A DNA stretch of 64,000 nucleotides from Skermanella mucosa (GTDB lineage Bacteria > Pseudomonadota > Alphaproteobacteria > Azospirillales > Azospirillaceae). Positions 24,328 through 33,252 of the stretch are shown piece by piece. The notes below the pieces were generated by a model that saw nothing but the letters and a program-made list of their open reading frames with translations, had not been told where the DNA came from and ran no database searches. The translations under genes were made by a program, and so were the position numbers. The stretch is from assembly GCF_016765655.2 (NCBI RefSeq), contig NZ_CP086108.1, positions 1 through 64,000 of the forward strand, given 5' to 3'. The first letter of the stretch is position 1. Each line of letters starts with the position of its first letter.

Positions 24328-25248
24328 ATGGGCGCTCACGTCGTGGGCAGCCGCTGGGGAACCGTTGCCGCGTCGGTCATGCGCCGGCCCGGCCTCTCCG
24401 TGGCTGCCAAAGCAGTCTATGCCGCACTCGCGACCTATGCCGACCGCGTCGGCTGGATCTGGGTGCGCCAGGAAACCATCGCCTCCGACCTGGAGCGCTC
24501 CCGCGCCTGGGTCCATGCCGCCATCGCCGAGCTGGAGGCGCAGGGCCTGATCCTGCACGACCGCCAGTACATCGAAGGCCGCCAGCGGGCCAGCCGCTAC
24601 CGGCTGCAGGACGGCATGGCCCGCCGGGCGGAAGCCGAGGCCGGTGCGCGGCCGGAGATCCGGACGCACGCCGTCGAGGTGTCGGAAGATCCTGACGCCG
24701 CTGTCGAGTCCGCTGACACGAGTCATCACGACGAATCAACAGACTCTCACGAAGCGCGGGCGGGCTTGTCGGCGCAGCCGGTTTCCGAAACCGTCCGACC
24801 GGTCGCCGCGGACTGGGTGCCGACCGGCGCCGACGCGGCCTGGGCCAAGGCGCGGCACCCCGACCTGGACGTGCTGGCCTTCACCGAAAGCTTCGTCCTG
24901 TCCTGCCAGGCCAAGGGCTACCGCTACGCCGACCCGTCGGCGGCGTGGCGGCGCTGGCTGCTCGAACCGAAGGGCGGCCTGCCGCTGCTCAACGCCCGGA
25001 ATACCCGCCGATCCCCGGACCAGGAGAACTCCCATGGAACCCGCCCGCGTGAAACCGACACGGCAGCAGTCCGGCAACGTGGTGACGCTCGCCGCTCCCC
25101 CTCCGAAACCCGATGCAAACCCCAGGACGCCGTCGGCCGGGGACCGGACCCGCGCATTGCCGACCGCAATCGGGAACGGGCGGCTGCCTGCCTGGACCGA
25201 CTCCTGGGCCGACGAGCCGGCGATCCATCTGCCGGACATGCCCGATGA
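24328..25248 (+). CDS. HTH-domain protein, plasmid replication helper-like
   Basis: A 306-residue frame whose N-terminal ~100 residues contain a winged HTH (GLSVAAKAVYAALATYADRV, QETIASDLERSRAWVHAAIA, ELEAQGLILHDRQYIEG), as in plasmid-borne helix-turn-helix proteins found next to initiators. A middle region (VAADWVPTGADAAWAKARHP, then YADPSAAWRRWLLEPKG) resembles the DnaT/replication-helper C-terminal motif. After ~residue 230 the sequence becomes low-complexity and overlaps the next gene by 215 bp. The functional protein may therefore effectively end near there, or a frameshift may be present. It is downstream of repA on the same strand. Confidence 0.65.
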   Translation: MGAHVVGSRWGTVAASVMRRPGLSVAAKAVYAALATYADRVGWIWVRQETIASDLERSRAWVHAAIAELEAQGLILHDRQYIEGRQRASRYRLQDGMARRAEAEAGARPEIRTHAVEVSEDPDAAVESADTSHHDESTDSHEARAGLSAQPVSETVRPVAADWVPTGADAAWAKARHPDLDVLAFTESFVLSCQAKGYRYADPSAAWRRWLLEPKGGLPLLNARNTRRSPDQENSHGTRPRETDTAAVRQRGDARRSPSETRCKPQDAVGRGPDPRIADRNRERAAACLDRLLGRRAGDPSAGHAR

Positions 25249-25648
25249 CGTGATCGACGCCTTGCCGGGAGCCCTGGCGCGGGCGAGGGACGAACTCGCG
25301 CCCGGCGATCCGGCGGAAGTGCTCGCGGCCGTGACCACGCTGGCGTCCCGCCGGGGCTTCCCGCTTCCCGACGACATCGCCCTCGAACTGGACATCGAGG
25401 TGATGGCAAGCTGGCCGCGCGACCTTTGGCGCAAGGCGTTCCGGGCCGTGTGGGAGCAGTTCTCCTACCGGCGGCTGCCGGAGCCTGCCGACTTCCGGCG
25501 CCACATCGCCGCCGACCTGGACGAGCGGCGCGCCCGGCTCGACCGGCTGGAGTCCCTGCGGCTGAAGCTGGAGACGGTCCGGCTCAAGCGGCAATGGGAC
25601 GAGGAGGCGCGCAGCCGCCGGGCGAGGGCGGGATGGCGGGGCCGGTAG
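25034..25648 (+). CDS. Hypothetical protein encoded behind the HTH replication helper
   Basis: A 204-residue protein whose ATG at 25034 follows AGGAGAA, a strong ribosome-binding site. The first ~60 residues are Pro/Arg/Thr-rich. The C-terminal part is helical: EVLAAVTTLASRRGFPLPDD, LWRKAFRAVWEQFSYRRLPE and a basic coiled-coil end (ARLDRLESLRLKLETVRLKR). No family is recognised. Its position, overlapping the HTH gene behind repA, suggests a role in replicon maintenance, but that is inferred only from context. Confidence 0.6.
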   Translation: MEPARVKPTRQQSGNVVTLAAPPPKPDANPRTPSAGDRTRALPTAIGNGRLPAWTDSWADEPAIHLPDMPDDVIDALPGALARARDELAPGDPAEVLAAVTTLASRRGFPLPDDIALELDIEVMASWPRDLWRKAFRAVWEQFSYRRLPEPADFRRHIAADLDERRARLDRLESLRLKLETVRLKRQWDEEARSRRARAGWRGR

Positions 25649-25676
25649 CAATGCTCCTCCCGCCTTCCCTGTTTCC

Positions 25677-26747
25677 CTATCTCCCGCGGGAGACGGCGCG
25701 CTTCAGCCTGGCCCACAACCTTGCGATCCGGCCGGCGGGGACCGGTTCCGCCGGTACCGGCGCCGGGGGAGCGGTTTCGACGGGCACTTCGGTGCGGGGT
25801 TCCGCCTGCAGGGGGCCGAGGCCCCAGAATCGCGCGATCCGGACTGTCGAGGAGAGCCCCGCATCCAGGATGAACGGCCCCGCGATGCCCAAGGGCTCGC
25901 CGTCCTCTCCCGGACCGATCGGCGCCCCATGGGCCATGCCGGCGATCTCGTACAGCTCGACCACGGCCCGTCCGTTCCGGTCATGCAGGACCAGATGGCG
26001 CTGGCCCGCGACCTCGTCCTCCCTGGCGGGACCCGGGGCGTCGTGAAGGTGGGCCCACTGGTTCGCCAGCTCGGCGGCATTCATGGCGGCGACGGTGCGG
26101 TCGGCCGTGCCGTGCCAGATCGACAGGACGGGCCAGGGACCCTCGTGGCCGGAAGCCTGCCGGACCAGGTCGCCCCATTCCGCCGGGGGCTTGGCGCGGC
26201 CGCGGAACATCGCGCCCATCGCCTCGCGCAGGCCGAGCGCCGCCTTGTAGGGGAGGCCGGCGATGGCGCCGCCGCCGACGAAGGTCTCGGGATACGTCGC
26301 CAGCATGACCACCGCCATGGCGCCGCCGGCCGACAGGCCGCTGACGAAGGTCCTGGAGGGGTCGGTGCCGTGGGCCTGCCGCATCCGTTCCACCATGGCG
26401 CGGATCGACGCGGCCTCGCCGGCATCGCGCTCGATGTCGTCCGGCTCGAACCAGTTGAAGCAGCCGCCCTGGTTGTTTTCCCGCTGTTGTTCGGGAAAGA
26501 GGAGCGCGAAGCCCCAGCGTTCGGCAAGAAGCGACCATCCCGTGCCCTCGTCGTAGCCGGCGGCGGTCTGGCCGCAGCCGTGCAGCACGACGACCAGCGG
26601 CGCCCCCGCCGCGAGCCCGTCCGGCACGAACTTGTACAGGGCCAGATTGCCGGGATTGGGTCCGAAATCGTCGTCGCGGACGAGGCGGCGGGCGGTCTCC
26701 CGACCCAGTTCACCGTCCCGCCCCGTCCCGTCGTCCTGTCTCAGCAC
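25677..26747 (-). CDS. PHB depolymerase-family esterase
   Basis: An alpha/beta hydrolase with a PHB-depolymerase/feruloyl-esterase core: PLVVVLHGCGQTAAGYDEGT, the lipase box GLSAGGAMA (nucleophile Ser), Asp in WHGTADRTV and His in GMAHGAP. It should hydrolyse short-chain esters or polyhydroxyalkanoate oligomers. No clear signal peptide is visible. I place the start at a GTG at 26747 (356 residues). The open frame continues to 27017, but that extension overlaps the small opposite-strand gene at 26916-27077, which has better start signals. The last ~35 residues are basic and Pro-rich. Confidence 0.8.
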   Translation of the reverse strand: MLRQDDGTGRDGELGRETARRLVRDDDFGPNPGNLALYKFVPDGLAAGAPLVVVLHGCGQTAAGYDEGTGWSLLAERWGFALLFPEQQRENNQGGCFNWFEPDDIERDAGEAASIRAMVERMRQAHGTDPSRTFVSGLSAGGAMAVVMLATYPETFVGGGAIAGLPYKAALGLREAMGAMFRGRAKPPAEWGDLVRQASGHEGPWPVLSIWHGTADRTVAAMNAAELANQWAHLHDAPGPAREDEVAGQRHLVLHDRNGRAVVELYEIAGMAHGAPIGPGEDGEPLGIAGPFILDAGLSSTVRIARFWGLGPLQAEPRTEVPVETAPPAPVPAEPVPAGRIARLWARLKRAVSRGR

Positions 26748-26915
26748 GGTGTCGCACCCTTCCCGCTGGTCATGGCCGATCCATAGCAGTCCGACCCTCA
26801 ACAGGATGCCGTACCGATGGTCGCACCGTGACTTTCCCGACCCGCCGGTGTTGCATTCCCGCGGCCCGCCTTCCCGGCGGACCGCCCGTTCAGCCAATTC
26901 ACACGGGAGGCCGCC

Positions 26916-27077
26916 ATGGCCGATGAGAACCGGACCGACGACGTCGACAAGGACCAGCCCGCAGGCGGCAAGCCGGGAGCCGGCAAGACCGGCGGCGACA
27001 GCCAGAAGGGCGGACAAGTGAACCAGGAGGTTCAGGAGGAAGCCGCGGAGGAACGCAAGGAAGGCGGCTACCAGTAA
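26916..27077 (+). CDS. Small hydrophilic protein (stress-protein-like)
   Basis: A 53-residue frame from an ATG preceded by GGGAGG at ideal spacing. The product is very hydrophilic with Gly/Lys/Gln/Glu bias (KPGAGKTGGDSQKGG, then NQEVQEEAAEERKEGGYQ), the composition of small, disordered, stress-associated proteins. It is divergent from the esterase and convergent with the dienelactone hydrolase gene, ending 13 bp from it. No domain is recognised. The ribosome-binding site and host-like codon use make it a likely real gene. Confidence 0.6.
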   Translation: MADENRTDDVDKDQPAGGKPGAGKTGGDSQKGGQVNQEVQEEAAEERKEGGYQ

Positions 27078-27089
27078 CCGCCGACTTCG

Positions 27090-28331
27090 CTAAACCCCGT
27101 CACTTTCCGTCCAGCGCGCCATCAGCGTGTTGGACGGCAGGGCGGGATCGACCAGCTTGCGCGCCGTCTCCACCCCCGCCACCGGCAGGCCGTCCAGCTT
27201 CAGCGCGCCGATCTGCACCAGGACGGACGCCTGGTCCCAATAGATGTGCTCGTTGTAGAGCTTGTCGCCGCGGAAATTGATGATCGCGATCAGGGGGATC
27301 TCGACATATTTCCCGGTCGGCGGGATGCCGGGCAGCATCCAGTCGATCTCGCGGTCATGGGTGAAGCAGAACAGCATCTCGTCCACCACGCGATCGGCGC
27401 CCACGGTGCGCGAGATCGGGATCAGCTTGGTGTCGGCCGGGTTCCCGTGGACGAAATGGTTCGAGTAGAAGCGGTGAAGCTGCTTGTAGCCATACCCGCC
27501 CGTCATGGTCGGGATATGGTTGACGTAGGGCTCGGCCACCATGGTCGACATGGTGGCGTCCACGTCGCGGGTGGCGAACTCGTATTCGCAATGCTTGTCC
27601 CACAGCGCCGACAGGTCGTAATGCGGCCCCATCGCGTTGCGCAGCATCGTGATCGAGCGTGAATGCGCCATCAGCGCCGCCGGCTTGTCGAAGTGCGGCC
27701 CGGGGCGGTTGAACGCGTGGCCGGCCTGCGGATAGACGAAGATGTCCACGTCGGCCCGTCCCGCGAAGGTGGCGCGGATCTTTTCGACCACCTCGGGCGG
27801 GGAGATCCGGTCGGCCCCGCCGAAATGCAGGGTAAGCGGGCAGGCGATGCGGTCCGCCTCGTCCAGCAGCTTCTCGATGCCTCCGCCGTAATAGCCGACC
27901 GCTGCATCCACGCCGCAGCGCGCCGCTGCAAGGTAAGCCAGGCGGCCGCCCAGGCAGAAGCCCACCGCCCCGACCGCCTTCCGGCCGTCGGGTCCGCCGA
28001 CCTCCGGCATCGCGCGGGCGGCGGCGACGGTGGCGCCGATATCGCGCACCCCCTGGTCCAGGTCGAAGCGTTTCATCAGGTCGAGCGCTTTTTCCCGGTC
28101 GGCGCCCTCGTAGCCGAGCTCGACGTCCCGCTCCAGCCGCCAGAACAGGTCGGGCGCCAGCACCACGTAACCTTCCTCGGCGTAGAACTCCGCCACGTCC
28201 CGGATATGCGCATTGATGCCGAAGATCTCCGGCAAAAGGATGACGGCCGGGCCATGGCCCGCGGCCGGCACCGCCTTGTAGGCCCGGAAGCGCTCGCCGC
28301 CCTCGGCCCCGATCTCGATGAAACCGCCCAT
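27090..28331 (-). CDS. Dienelactone hydrolase fused to a SnoaL/NTF2-like domain
   Basis: A 413-residue fusion. Residues ~1-235 are dienelactone hydrolase-like (AVILLPEIFGINAHIRDVAE, nucleophile Cys in GFCLGGRLAYLAA, acid in FGGADRISP, His in AGHAFNRPG). Residues ~240-413 look like an NTF2/SnoaL barrel (YDLSALWDKHCEYEFATRDV, YVNHIPTMTGGYGYKQLHRF, INFRGDKLYNEHIYWDQASV). In Methylobacterium-like bacteria the same pair is known as a fused carboxymethylenebutenolidase-like protein. The substrate is unknown, and no catechol-pathway genes adjoin. I chose the ATG at 28331; an earlier in-frame start would add 27 residues without homology. Confidence 0.84.
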   Translation of the reverse strand: MGGFIEIGAEGGERFRAYKAVPAAGHGPAVILLPEIFGINAHIRDVAEFYAEEGYVVLAPDLFWRLERDVELGYEGADREKALDLMKRFDLDQGVRDIGATVAAARAMPEVGGPDGRKAVGAVGFCLGGRLAYLAAARCGVDAAVGYYGGGIEKLLDEADRIACPLTLHFGGADRISPPEVVEKIRATFAGRADVDIFVYPQAGHAFNRPGPHFDKPAALMAHSRSITMLRNAMGPHYDLSALWDKHCEYEFATRDVDATMSTMVAEPYVNHIPTMTGGYGYKQLHRFYSNHFVHGNPADTKLIPISRTVGADRVVDEMLFCFTHDREIDWMLPGIPPTGKYVEIPLIAIINFRGDKLYNEHIYWDQASVLVQIGALKLDGLPVAGVETARKLVDPALPSNTLMARWTESDGV

Positions 28332-28365
28332 GTCCGCCCCCGATTCCCGTTGTGGAACGGCTTGT

Positions 28366-29319
28366 CTACCCGGTCGCGGCCGGCACGCCAATACCGGGGT
28401 CGGCTTTTTCATAGTCGATCGGCGTCGCGTGCCAGCCCTCGGCGCGTCTGGCCCAGAAGCGGTCGCGCAGCAGGACCGAGATCGGCCCCGGCCGGTCGTT
28501 GCCCATGATCCGGCCGTCGATCCGGGAGGCCGGCATGACGCCGCCGGCCGTGGTGCAGGCGAAGATCTCGTCGGCGTCGCGCAGTTCGGCGGCGGAGACG
28601 GGCCGGACCTCGCACGGGATGCCTAGCTCGGCGCACAGCTCGATCATGGACAACCGCGTGATGCCGTCCAGCGCCCCCCGGTCCGGCGTCGCGACGCGGC
28701 CGCCGGTGATGCTGAAGATGTTGAAGCCGGCGCCCTCGGTGACGTTGCCGTCGGCGTCCAGCAGCACGGCGAAGTCGGCGCCCCTGTCAAGCGCCTCGAA
28801 CTGGCCGCGGGTGAGGTCGCCCCAATGGAAGTTCTTGACGCGGGGTTCGACCGATTCCGGCGGAATGCGCCGGGTTTCGGCGATCATGAGGTGAAGCCCG
28901 CGCTCGCACATCTCGGCGCTCGCGACCGAGACCCACGGCACCGCGAAGGCGGCGATGTAGCTGCGCGCATAGGCGGGATGTCGGGGCATTCCCGGCGCCG
29001 GGACCCCGCGCAGGCAGTCCATCGCGACATAGGCCGACCGCAGGCCGGACAGGCGGACGAGCCGCTCCAGGATCTCCTTGATCTCGTCGTCGCTCTCGGC
29101 CGGCGTCATGCGGAGCGAGTCCATGGAGGCCCGGAAGCGCCTGACATGGTCGTCCAGCCGGAAGAACGCTCCCTCCCACACGCCGACCACGTCGTAGGTC
29201 ACGTCCGAGCGGCGGTATCCCCAGTCGGTCAGCGGGACCGCGGCCTGTCCGACGGGCATGTAGCGGCCGTCGACATAGGCCGCACCGGCGGCGTAGGGGG
29301 AGGGGGATTCTTCCGTCAT
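28366..29319 (-). CDS. Class IV aminotransferase (branched-chain / D-amino acid type)
   Basis: A 317-residue PLP enzyme of fold type IV. Visible landmarks are AAYVDGRYMPVGQAAVPLTD near the N-terminus, the PLP lysine in RVKNFHWGDL, GNVTEGAGFNIFSI and TTAGGVMPASRIDGR. The family interconverts branched-chain or D-amino acids and keto acids, or acts as aminodeoxychorismate lyase; these cannot be separated by eye. The ATG at 29319 (MTEESPSPYAAG) is preferred to one 21 bp upstream. It is divergent from ppc, with 170 bp between. Confidence 0.85.
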   Translation of the reverse strand: MTEESPSPYAAGAAYVDGRYMPVGQAAVPLTDWGYRRSDVTYDVVGVWEGAFFRLDDHVRRFRASMDSLRMTPAESDDEIKEILERLVRLSGLRSAYVAMDCLRGVPAPGMPRHPAYARSYIAAFAVPWVSVASAEMCERGLHLMIAETRRIPPESVEPRVKNFHWGDLTRGQFEALDRGADFAVLLDADGNVTEGAGFNIFSITGGRVATPDRGALDGITRLSMIELCAELGIPCEVRPVSAAELRDADEIFACTTAGGVMPASRIDGRIMGNDRPGPISVLLRDRFWARRAEGWHATPIDYEKADPGIGVPAATG

Positions 29320-29489
29320 CTCGGCTCCTTCTCGTGGCACCCCTATCCTGCGGCAGGACGAGCCGACGTGACAACGGCCTTTGCGAGGCCGGAATAATGC
29401 CGCATTGCAGCACGGAGGGGATGGTGCGGCGGATTGTCGCCGGGTAGACTCCCTCCCGGCAATCCGGGAAGCAAGGGGAGGCGTCGATC

Positions 29490-32282
29490 ATGCGGGAGAT
29501 CAACCATACCACTGGGCAGGCCGAGGTGCCCGAGAAGGACTTTCCGCTCCGCGACGATATCCGTCTGCTCGGGCGCATCCTGGGCGACACGATCCGGTCG
29601 CAGGAAGGCGACGCGGTGTTCGACCTGGTCGAGGGCGTCCGCCAGACCTCCATCCGGTTCCACCGCGACCAGGACCAGGCGGCCCGGCGGGAGCTGGAGG
29701 ACCTGCTGAACGGCATGACGCCGCGCCAGACCACGCGGATCATCCGCGCCTTCAGCTATTTCTCCCACCTCTCCAACATCGCCGAGGACCAGCACCATAT
29801 CCGCCGCACGCGCGCCCATGACCTGGCCGGGTCGGCGCCACGGCCCGGCACCATCGGCCATGCACTGGCCCGCGCGGAAGAGGCCGGGATCGGGTCCGAG
29901 CGGCTGGAAGCCTTCTTCAAGGAGGCGCTGGTCTGCCCGGTGCTGACCGCCCACCCCACCGAGGTGCGCCGCAAAAGCTCGCTGAACCGGGAGATGGATC
30001 TGGCGCAGCTCCTGGCGGAGCGGGAGCGGGGCCGGATGACGCCGGAGGAAACCGCGGTCTGCGACGAGGCCATGCGCCGCGCCGTGCTGACCTTGTGGCA
30101 GACCAGCCTGCTGCGCTGGACCAAGCGCACGGTGATAGACGAGGTCCAGAATGGCGTCTCCTTCTACGACCACACTTTCCTGCGCGAACTGCCGCGCTTC
30201 TACGCCCAGCTCGAGGATCGCCTGAGGGCGCCGCATCCCGGCCGGAAACCCTCCGAGGTGCCGCCCTTCCTGCGGATGGGAAGCTGGATCGGCGGCGACC
30301 GGGACGGCAATCCCTTCGTGACCGCCGACGTGGTCGCCCGGACCATGCGGCTGCAAAGCACCCGGGCGCTCGCCTTCTACCTGGACGAAATCCATGCGCT
30401 GGGCGGGGAGCTGTCGCTGAACAGGCGCAACGTCACCTTCTCCGACGCGCTCCGCGACTTGGCGGACCGGTCGCCGGACCGCTCGCCGAACCGCCAGGAC
30501 GAGCCCTACCGCCGCGCCCTGACCGGCATCTATGCCCGACTGGCTGCGACAGCGCGGGCGCTGGGGCAGGCCGAGGTTCTGCGCCACGCGGTCGGCGACG
30601 CGCCGCCCTATGCCGACGCCTCGGAGCTGAAGGGCGAACTGGACGTCATCCACGACTCCCTGATGGACAACGGGTCGGAGGTGCTGGCCCGCGGGCGGCT
30701 GCGCCAGCTCCGCTACGCGGTCGCGGTGTTCGGCTTCCACCTCGCCAGCCTGGACCTGCGCCAGAACTCCGACGTGCATGAGCGCACGGTCGCCGAACTG
30801 CTGGAGGCCGCGGCGCCGGGCACCGGCTATGCCGGCCTGGACGAGGAGGCGCGCATCGCCCTGTTGCTGGAGGAGCTGAAGACCGCGCGGCCCCTGGCTT
30901 CCCCCTTCGTCGGCTATTCGGAGGAGACGGCCGGCGAGCTGGCGATCCTGCGCATGGCGGCCGACGCGCACCGGAGATACGGCGCCGCGTCGATGCCCAA
31001 CTGCATCATCTCCAAGGCGGACGGCGTCTCGGACATGCTGGAGGTGGCGCTCCTGCTGAAGGAGGTCGGGCTGCTCCGGCCGCTCGACGGCGCGCTGGAC
31101 GTCAACATCATCCCGCTGTTCGAGACCATCGGGGACCTGCGCAATTCCACCCGGATCATGGACCGGCTGCTGTCGCTGCCGGCGTATCGGAGCCTGCTGG
31201 AAAGCCGGGGCCTGGAGCAGGAGGTGATGCTGGGATATTCCGACAGCAACAAGGACGGCGGGTTCGTGACGTCGGGCTGGGAGCTGTACAAGGCGGAGAT
31301 CGGGCTGGTCGAGGTGTTCCGCCGGCACGGCGTCCGGCTGCGCCTGTTCCACGGCCGGGGCGGGTCGGTCGGACGCGGCGGCGGCCCCAGCTACCAGGCG
31401 ATCCTGGCCCAGCCGGGCGGCGCCGTGCAGGGGCAGATCCGGATCACCGAGCAGGGCGAGACGATCTCCGGCAAATATTCCAACGCCGAGGTCGGCCGCC
31501 GCAACCTGGAGACCCTGGCCGCCGCCACGCTGGAGGCGACGCTGCTCCACCCCGACGCCGCCGCCCCCCGCGACGAGTACCTGGCCGCGATGGAGGAGCT
31601 GTCGGGCCACGCCTTCGACGCCTATCGCGACCTTGTCTACGGGACCCGGGGCTTCGAGGACTATTTCTGGGAATCGACGGTGATCACCGAGATCGCCAGC
31701 CTGAACATCGGCAGCCGGCCCTCGTCCCGGAAGAAGACCCGCAGCATCGAGGACCTGCGCGCGATTCCCTGGGTGTTCAGCTGGGCCCAGTGCCGGCTGA
31801 TGCTGCCGGGCTGGTACGGATTCGGGTCGGCTGTGCAGGCCTGGCTCGCCGCCCATCCCGGCGAGGGACCGGAGGGCGGCATGGCCATGCTGCGGGCGAT
31901 GCACCGGGACTGGCCATTCTTCCAGACCCTGCTGTCGAACATGGACATGGTGCTGGCCAAGAGCAACATCGCGATCGCGTCCCGCTATGCCGAGCTGGTC
32001 ACCGACCCGGACCTGCGCCGCACCGTGTTCGAGCGCATCCGGGCGGAATGGCAGGCCTCGATCGACGCCCTCCTGACGATCACCGGGCAGGACAGCCTGC
32101 TCCAGGACAATCCCCTGCTGGCCCGCTCCATCCGCAACCGCTTCCCCTACCTGGACCCGCTGAACCACGTCCAGGTCGAGCTGCTGCGCCGCCACCGCGG
32201 CCGGAGCGAGGAGGAGTACGTCCTGCGCGGCATCCAGCTGACGATCAACGGAATCGCCGCCGGACTGCGCAACAGCGGGTAG
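29490..32282 (+). CDS. ppc: Phosphoenolpyruvate carboxylase
   Basis: A complete 930-residue PEP carboxylase that makes oxaloacetate from PEP and bicarbonate, the main anaplerotic entry to the TCA cycle. Catalytic signatures are intact: [13 protein letters not shown] (catalytic His), [41 protein letters not shown] and [11 protein letters not shown]. The C-terminus ends [15 protein letters not shown], close to the conserved terminus that holds the allosteric aspartate site. An AAGGGGAGG ribosome-binding site precedes the ATG at 29490. It is a stand-alone gene, divergent from the aminotransferase and convergent with the oxygenase gene. Confidence 0.97.
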   Translation: MREINHTTGQAEVPEKDFPLRDDIRLLGRILGDTIRSQEGDAVFDLVEGVRQTSIRFHRDQDQAARRELEDLLNGMTPRQTTRIIRAFSYFSHLSNIAEDQHHIRRTRAHDLAGSAPRPGTIGHALARAEEAGIGSERLEAFFKEALVCPVLTAHPTEVRRKSSLNREMDLAQLLAERERGRMTPEETAVCDEAMRRAVLTLWQTSLLRWTKRTVIDEVQNGVSFYDHTFLRELPRFYAQLEDRLRAPHPGRKPSEVPPFLRMGSWIGGDRDGNPFVTADVVARTMRLQSTRALAFYLDEIHALGGELSLNRRNVTFSDALRDLADRSPDRSPNRQDEPYRRALTGIYARLAATARALGQAEVLRHAVGDAPPYADASELKGELDVIHDSLMDNGSEVLARGRLRQLRYAVAVFGFHLASLDLRQNSDVHERTVAELLEAAAPGTGYAGLDEEARIALLLEELKTARPLASPFVGYSEETAGELAILRMAADAHRRYGAASMPNCIISKADGVSDMLEVALLLKEVGLLRPLDGALDVNIIPLFETIGDLRNSTRIMDRLLSLPAYRSLLESRGLEQEVMLGYSDSNKDGGFVTSGWELYKAEIGLVEVFRRHGVRLRLFHGRGGSVGRGGGPSYQAILAQPGGAVQGQIRITEQGETISGKYSNAEVGRRNLETLAAATLEATLLHPDAAAPRDEYLAAMEELSGHAFDAYRDLVYGTRGFEDYFWESTVITEIASLNIGSRPSSRKKTRSIEDLRAIPWVFSWAQCRLMLPGWYGFGSAVQAWLAAHPGEGPEGGMAMLRAMHRDWPFFQTLLSNMDMVLAKSNIAIASRYAELVTDPDLRRTVFERIRAEWQASIDALLTITGQDSLLQDNPLLARSIRNRFPYLDPLNHVQVELLRRHRGRSEEEYVLRGIQLTINGIAAGLRNSG

Positions 32283-32304
32283 CGGCGGCGGCGGGGAGGA
32301 CGGC

Positions 32305-33162
32305 TCAGGTGTAGCGGATCAGCAGGACGAGGCGCGCCGAGGAGATCGGCTGCATGGCGCGGTGGAAGGTGTTGGGGTCCTCGGCGAAGCCGTCGCCCGG
32401 CTCGCCGGTGGCGACCACCACCTGGCCGGGTCCGTAATAGCTCATCAGCTCGGCCTCGCTGATCGTCGTGCTGGGCCGGAACAGCATCGACACCTTCTTC
32501 CTGCGGTGCGACCCCAGGATCGTCGCGTGCGCCCCGTCCAGGTCGTCGTCCCCCTTGAGGATGTAGAAGAACAGCGAAACCGAGTTCTTGCCGATCACGT
32601 CGTAATGCCAGCGGCTCGCCAGGTCGATGTCCTTGTGCTGGGTGGGCGGCAGGTTGGTCGGGAACGACCAGCGCAGCGATGCCTCGATCCCTTGCGGGTT
32701 GAATCCCAGGACCCGCTTGCCCAGCAGCAGGAGCTTCGGGTCGTGGGTGATCCTCCGGACCGCTTCGCACCGGTCCAGGTCGACCGTCTCGGCGACGGCG
32801 ACCGGCTCGCCGGTCGGCAGCCTGCCCCCCGCGACCGCTTCCAGCGGCATCCCTTCGCTGGCGCCCCACGGCTTGACCGGGGTGGTGGTGCCGAACTCGG
32901 CCAGGGCGTCGCGGAGGTCGTCCGGCAGCCGGAGCCCGAGGGCAAGCCCGTCCCGCTTGATCCGCAGGGCGACCTGCTCGACGTCCATCGTCGTGAACAG
33001 GGAACCGTCCTGCCCTCGGGGGTCCAGATGGTCCTGGTCGGGCGCTGCGATCTGGTAGAGCGTGGACATCAGGCCCTGTATCCGCCTGACCGATCCGAAA
33101 CGCCCCAACGTTCGCTGAAGGCGCTTTTCCTTGATTACGGCGTTCAATCTCGAAGGTTTCAC
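32305..33162 (-). CDS. Putative Fe(II)/2-oxoglutarate-type dioxygenase
   Basis: A 285-residue protein whose C-terminal half has the double-stranded beta-helix pattern of phytanoyl-CoA-type oxygenases. Possible iron ligands are His and Asp in SRWHYDVIGKNSVSLFFYIL, and a distal His in PNTFHRAMQPISSARLVLLI with the oxoglutarate-binding Arg after it. GAHATILGSHRRKK lies between them. The N-terminal half is unassigned. No hydroxylation substrate is suggested by neighbours. The EPS locus begins after it on the same strand, so a role in modifying a cell-surface product is conceivable but not shown. Confidence 0.6.
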   Translation of the reverse strand: MKPSRLNAVIKEKRLQRTLGRFGSVRRIQGLMSTLYQIAAPDQDHLDPRGQDGSLFTTMDVEQVALRIKRDGLALGLRLPDDLRDALAEFGTTTPVKPWGASEGMPLEAVAGGRLPTGEPVAVAETVDLDRCEAVRRITHDPKLLLLGKRVLGFNPQGIEASLRWSFPTNLPPTQHKDIDLASRWHYDVIGKNSVSLFFYILKGDDDLDGAHATILGSHRRKKVSMLFRPSTTISEAELMSYYGPGQVVVATGEPGDGFAEDPNTFHRAMQPISSARLVLLIRYT

Positions 33163-33252
33163 TGTTGCGCACCAGGTTGAAGCGGTTTCAGGCGAAAGTA
33201 ATAGACGGGTCCCTCACCGGGAAGGGACGCCAAGGCGCTAACCCGTAAAATT

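Noticed and set aside
26748-27017. N-terminal extension of the PHB depolymerase-like protein to an ATG at 27017
   Set aside because: It lacks a signal peptide or homology and overlaps a small gene with stronger start signals on the other strand.
29343-32195. 950-codon minus-strand open frame
   Set aside because: It runs opposite ppc, whose catalytic motifs are intact; the antisense translation is low-complexity.
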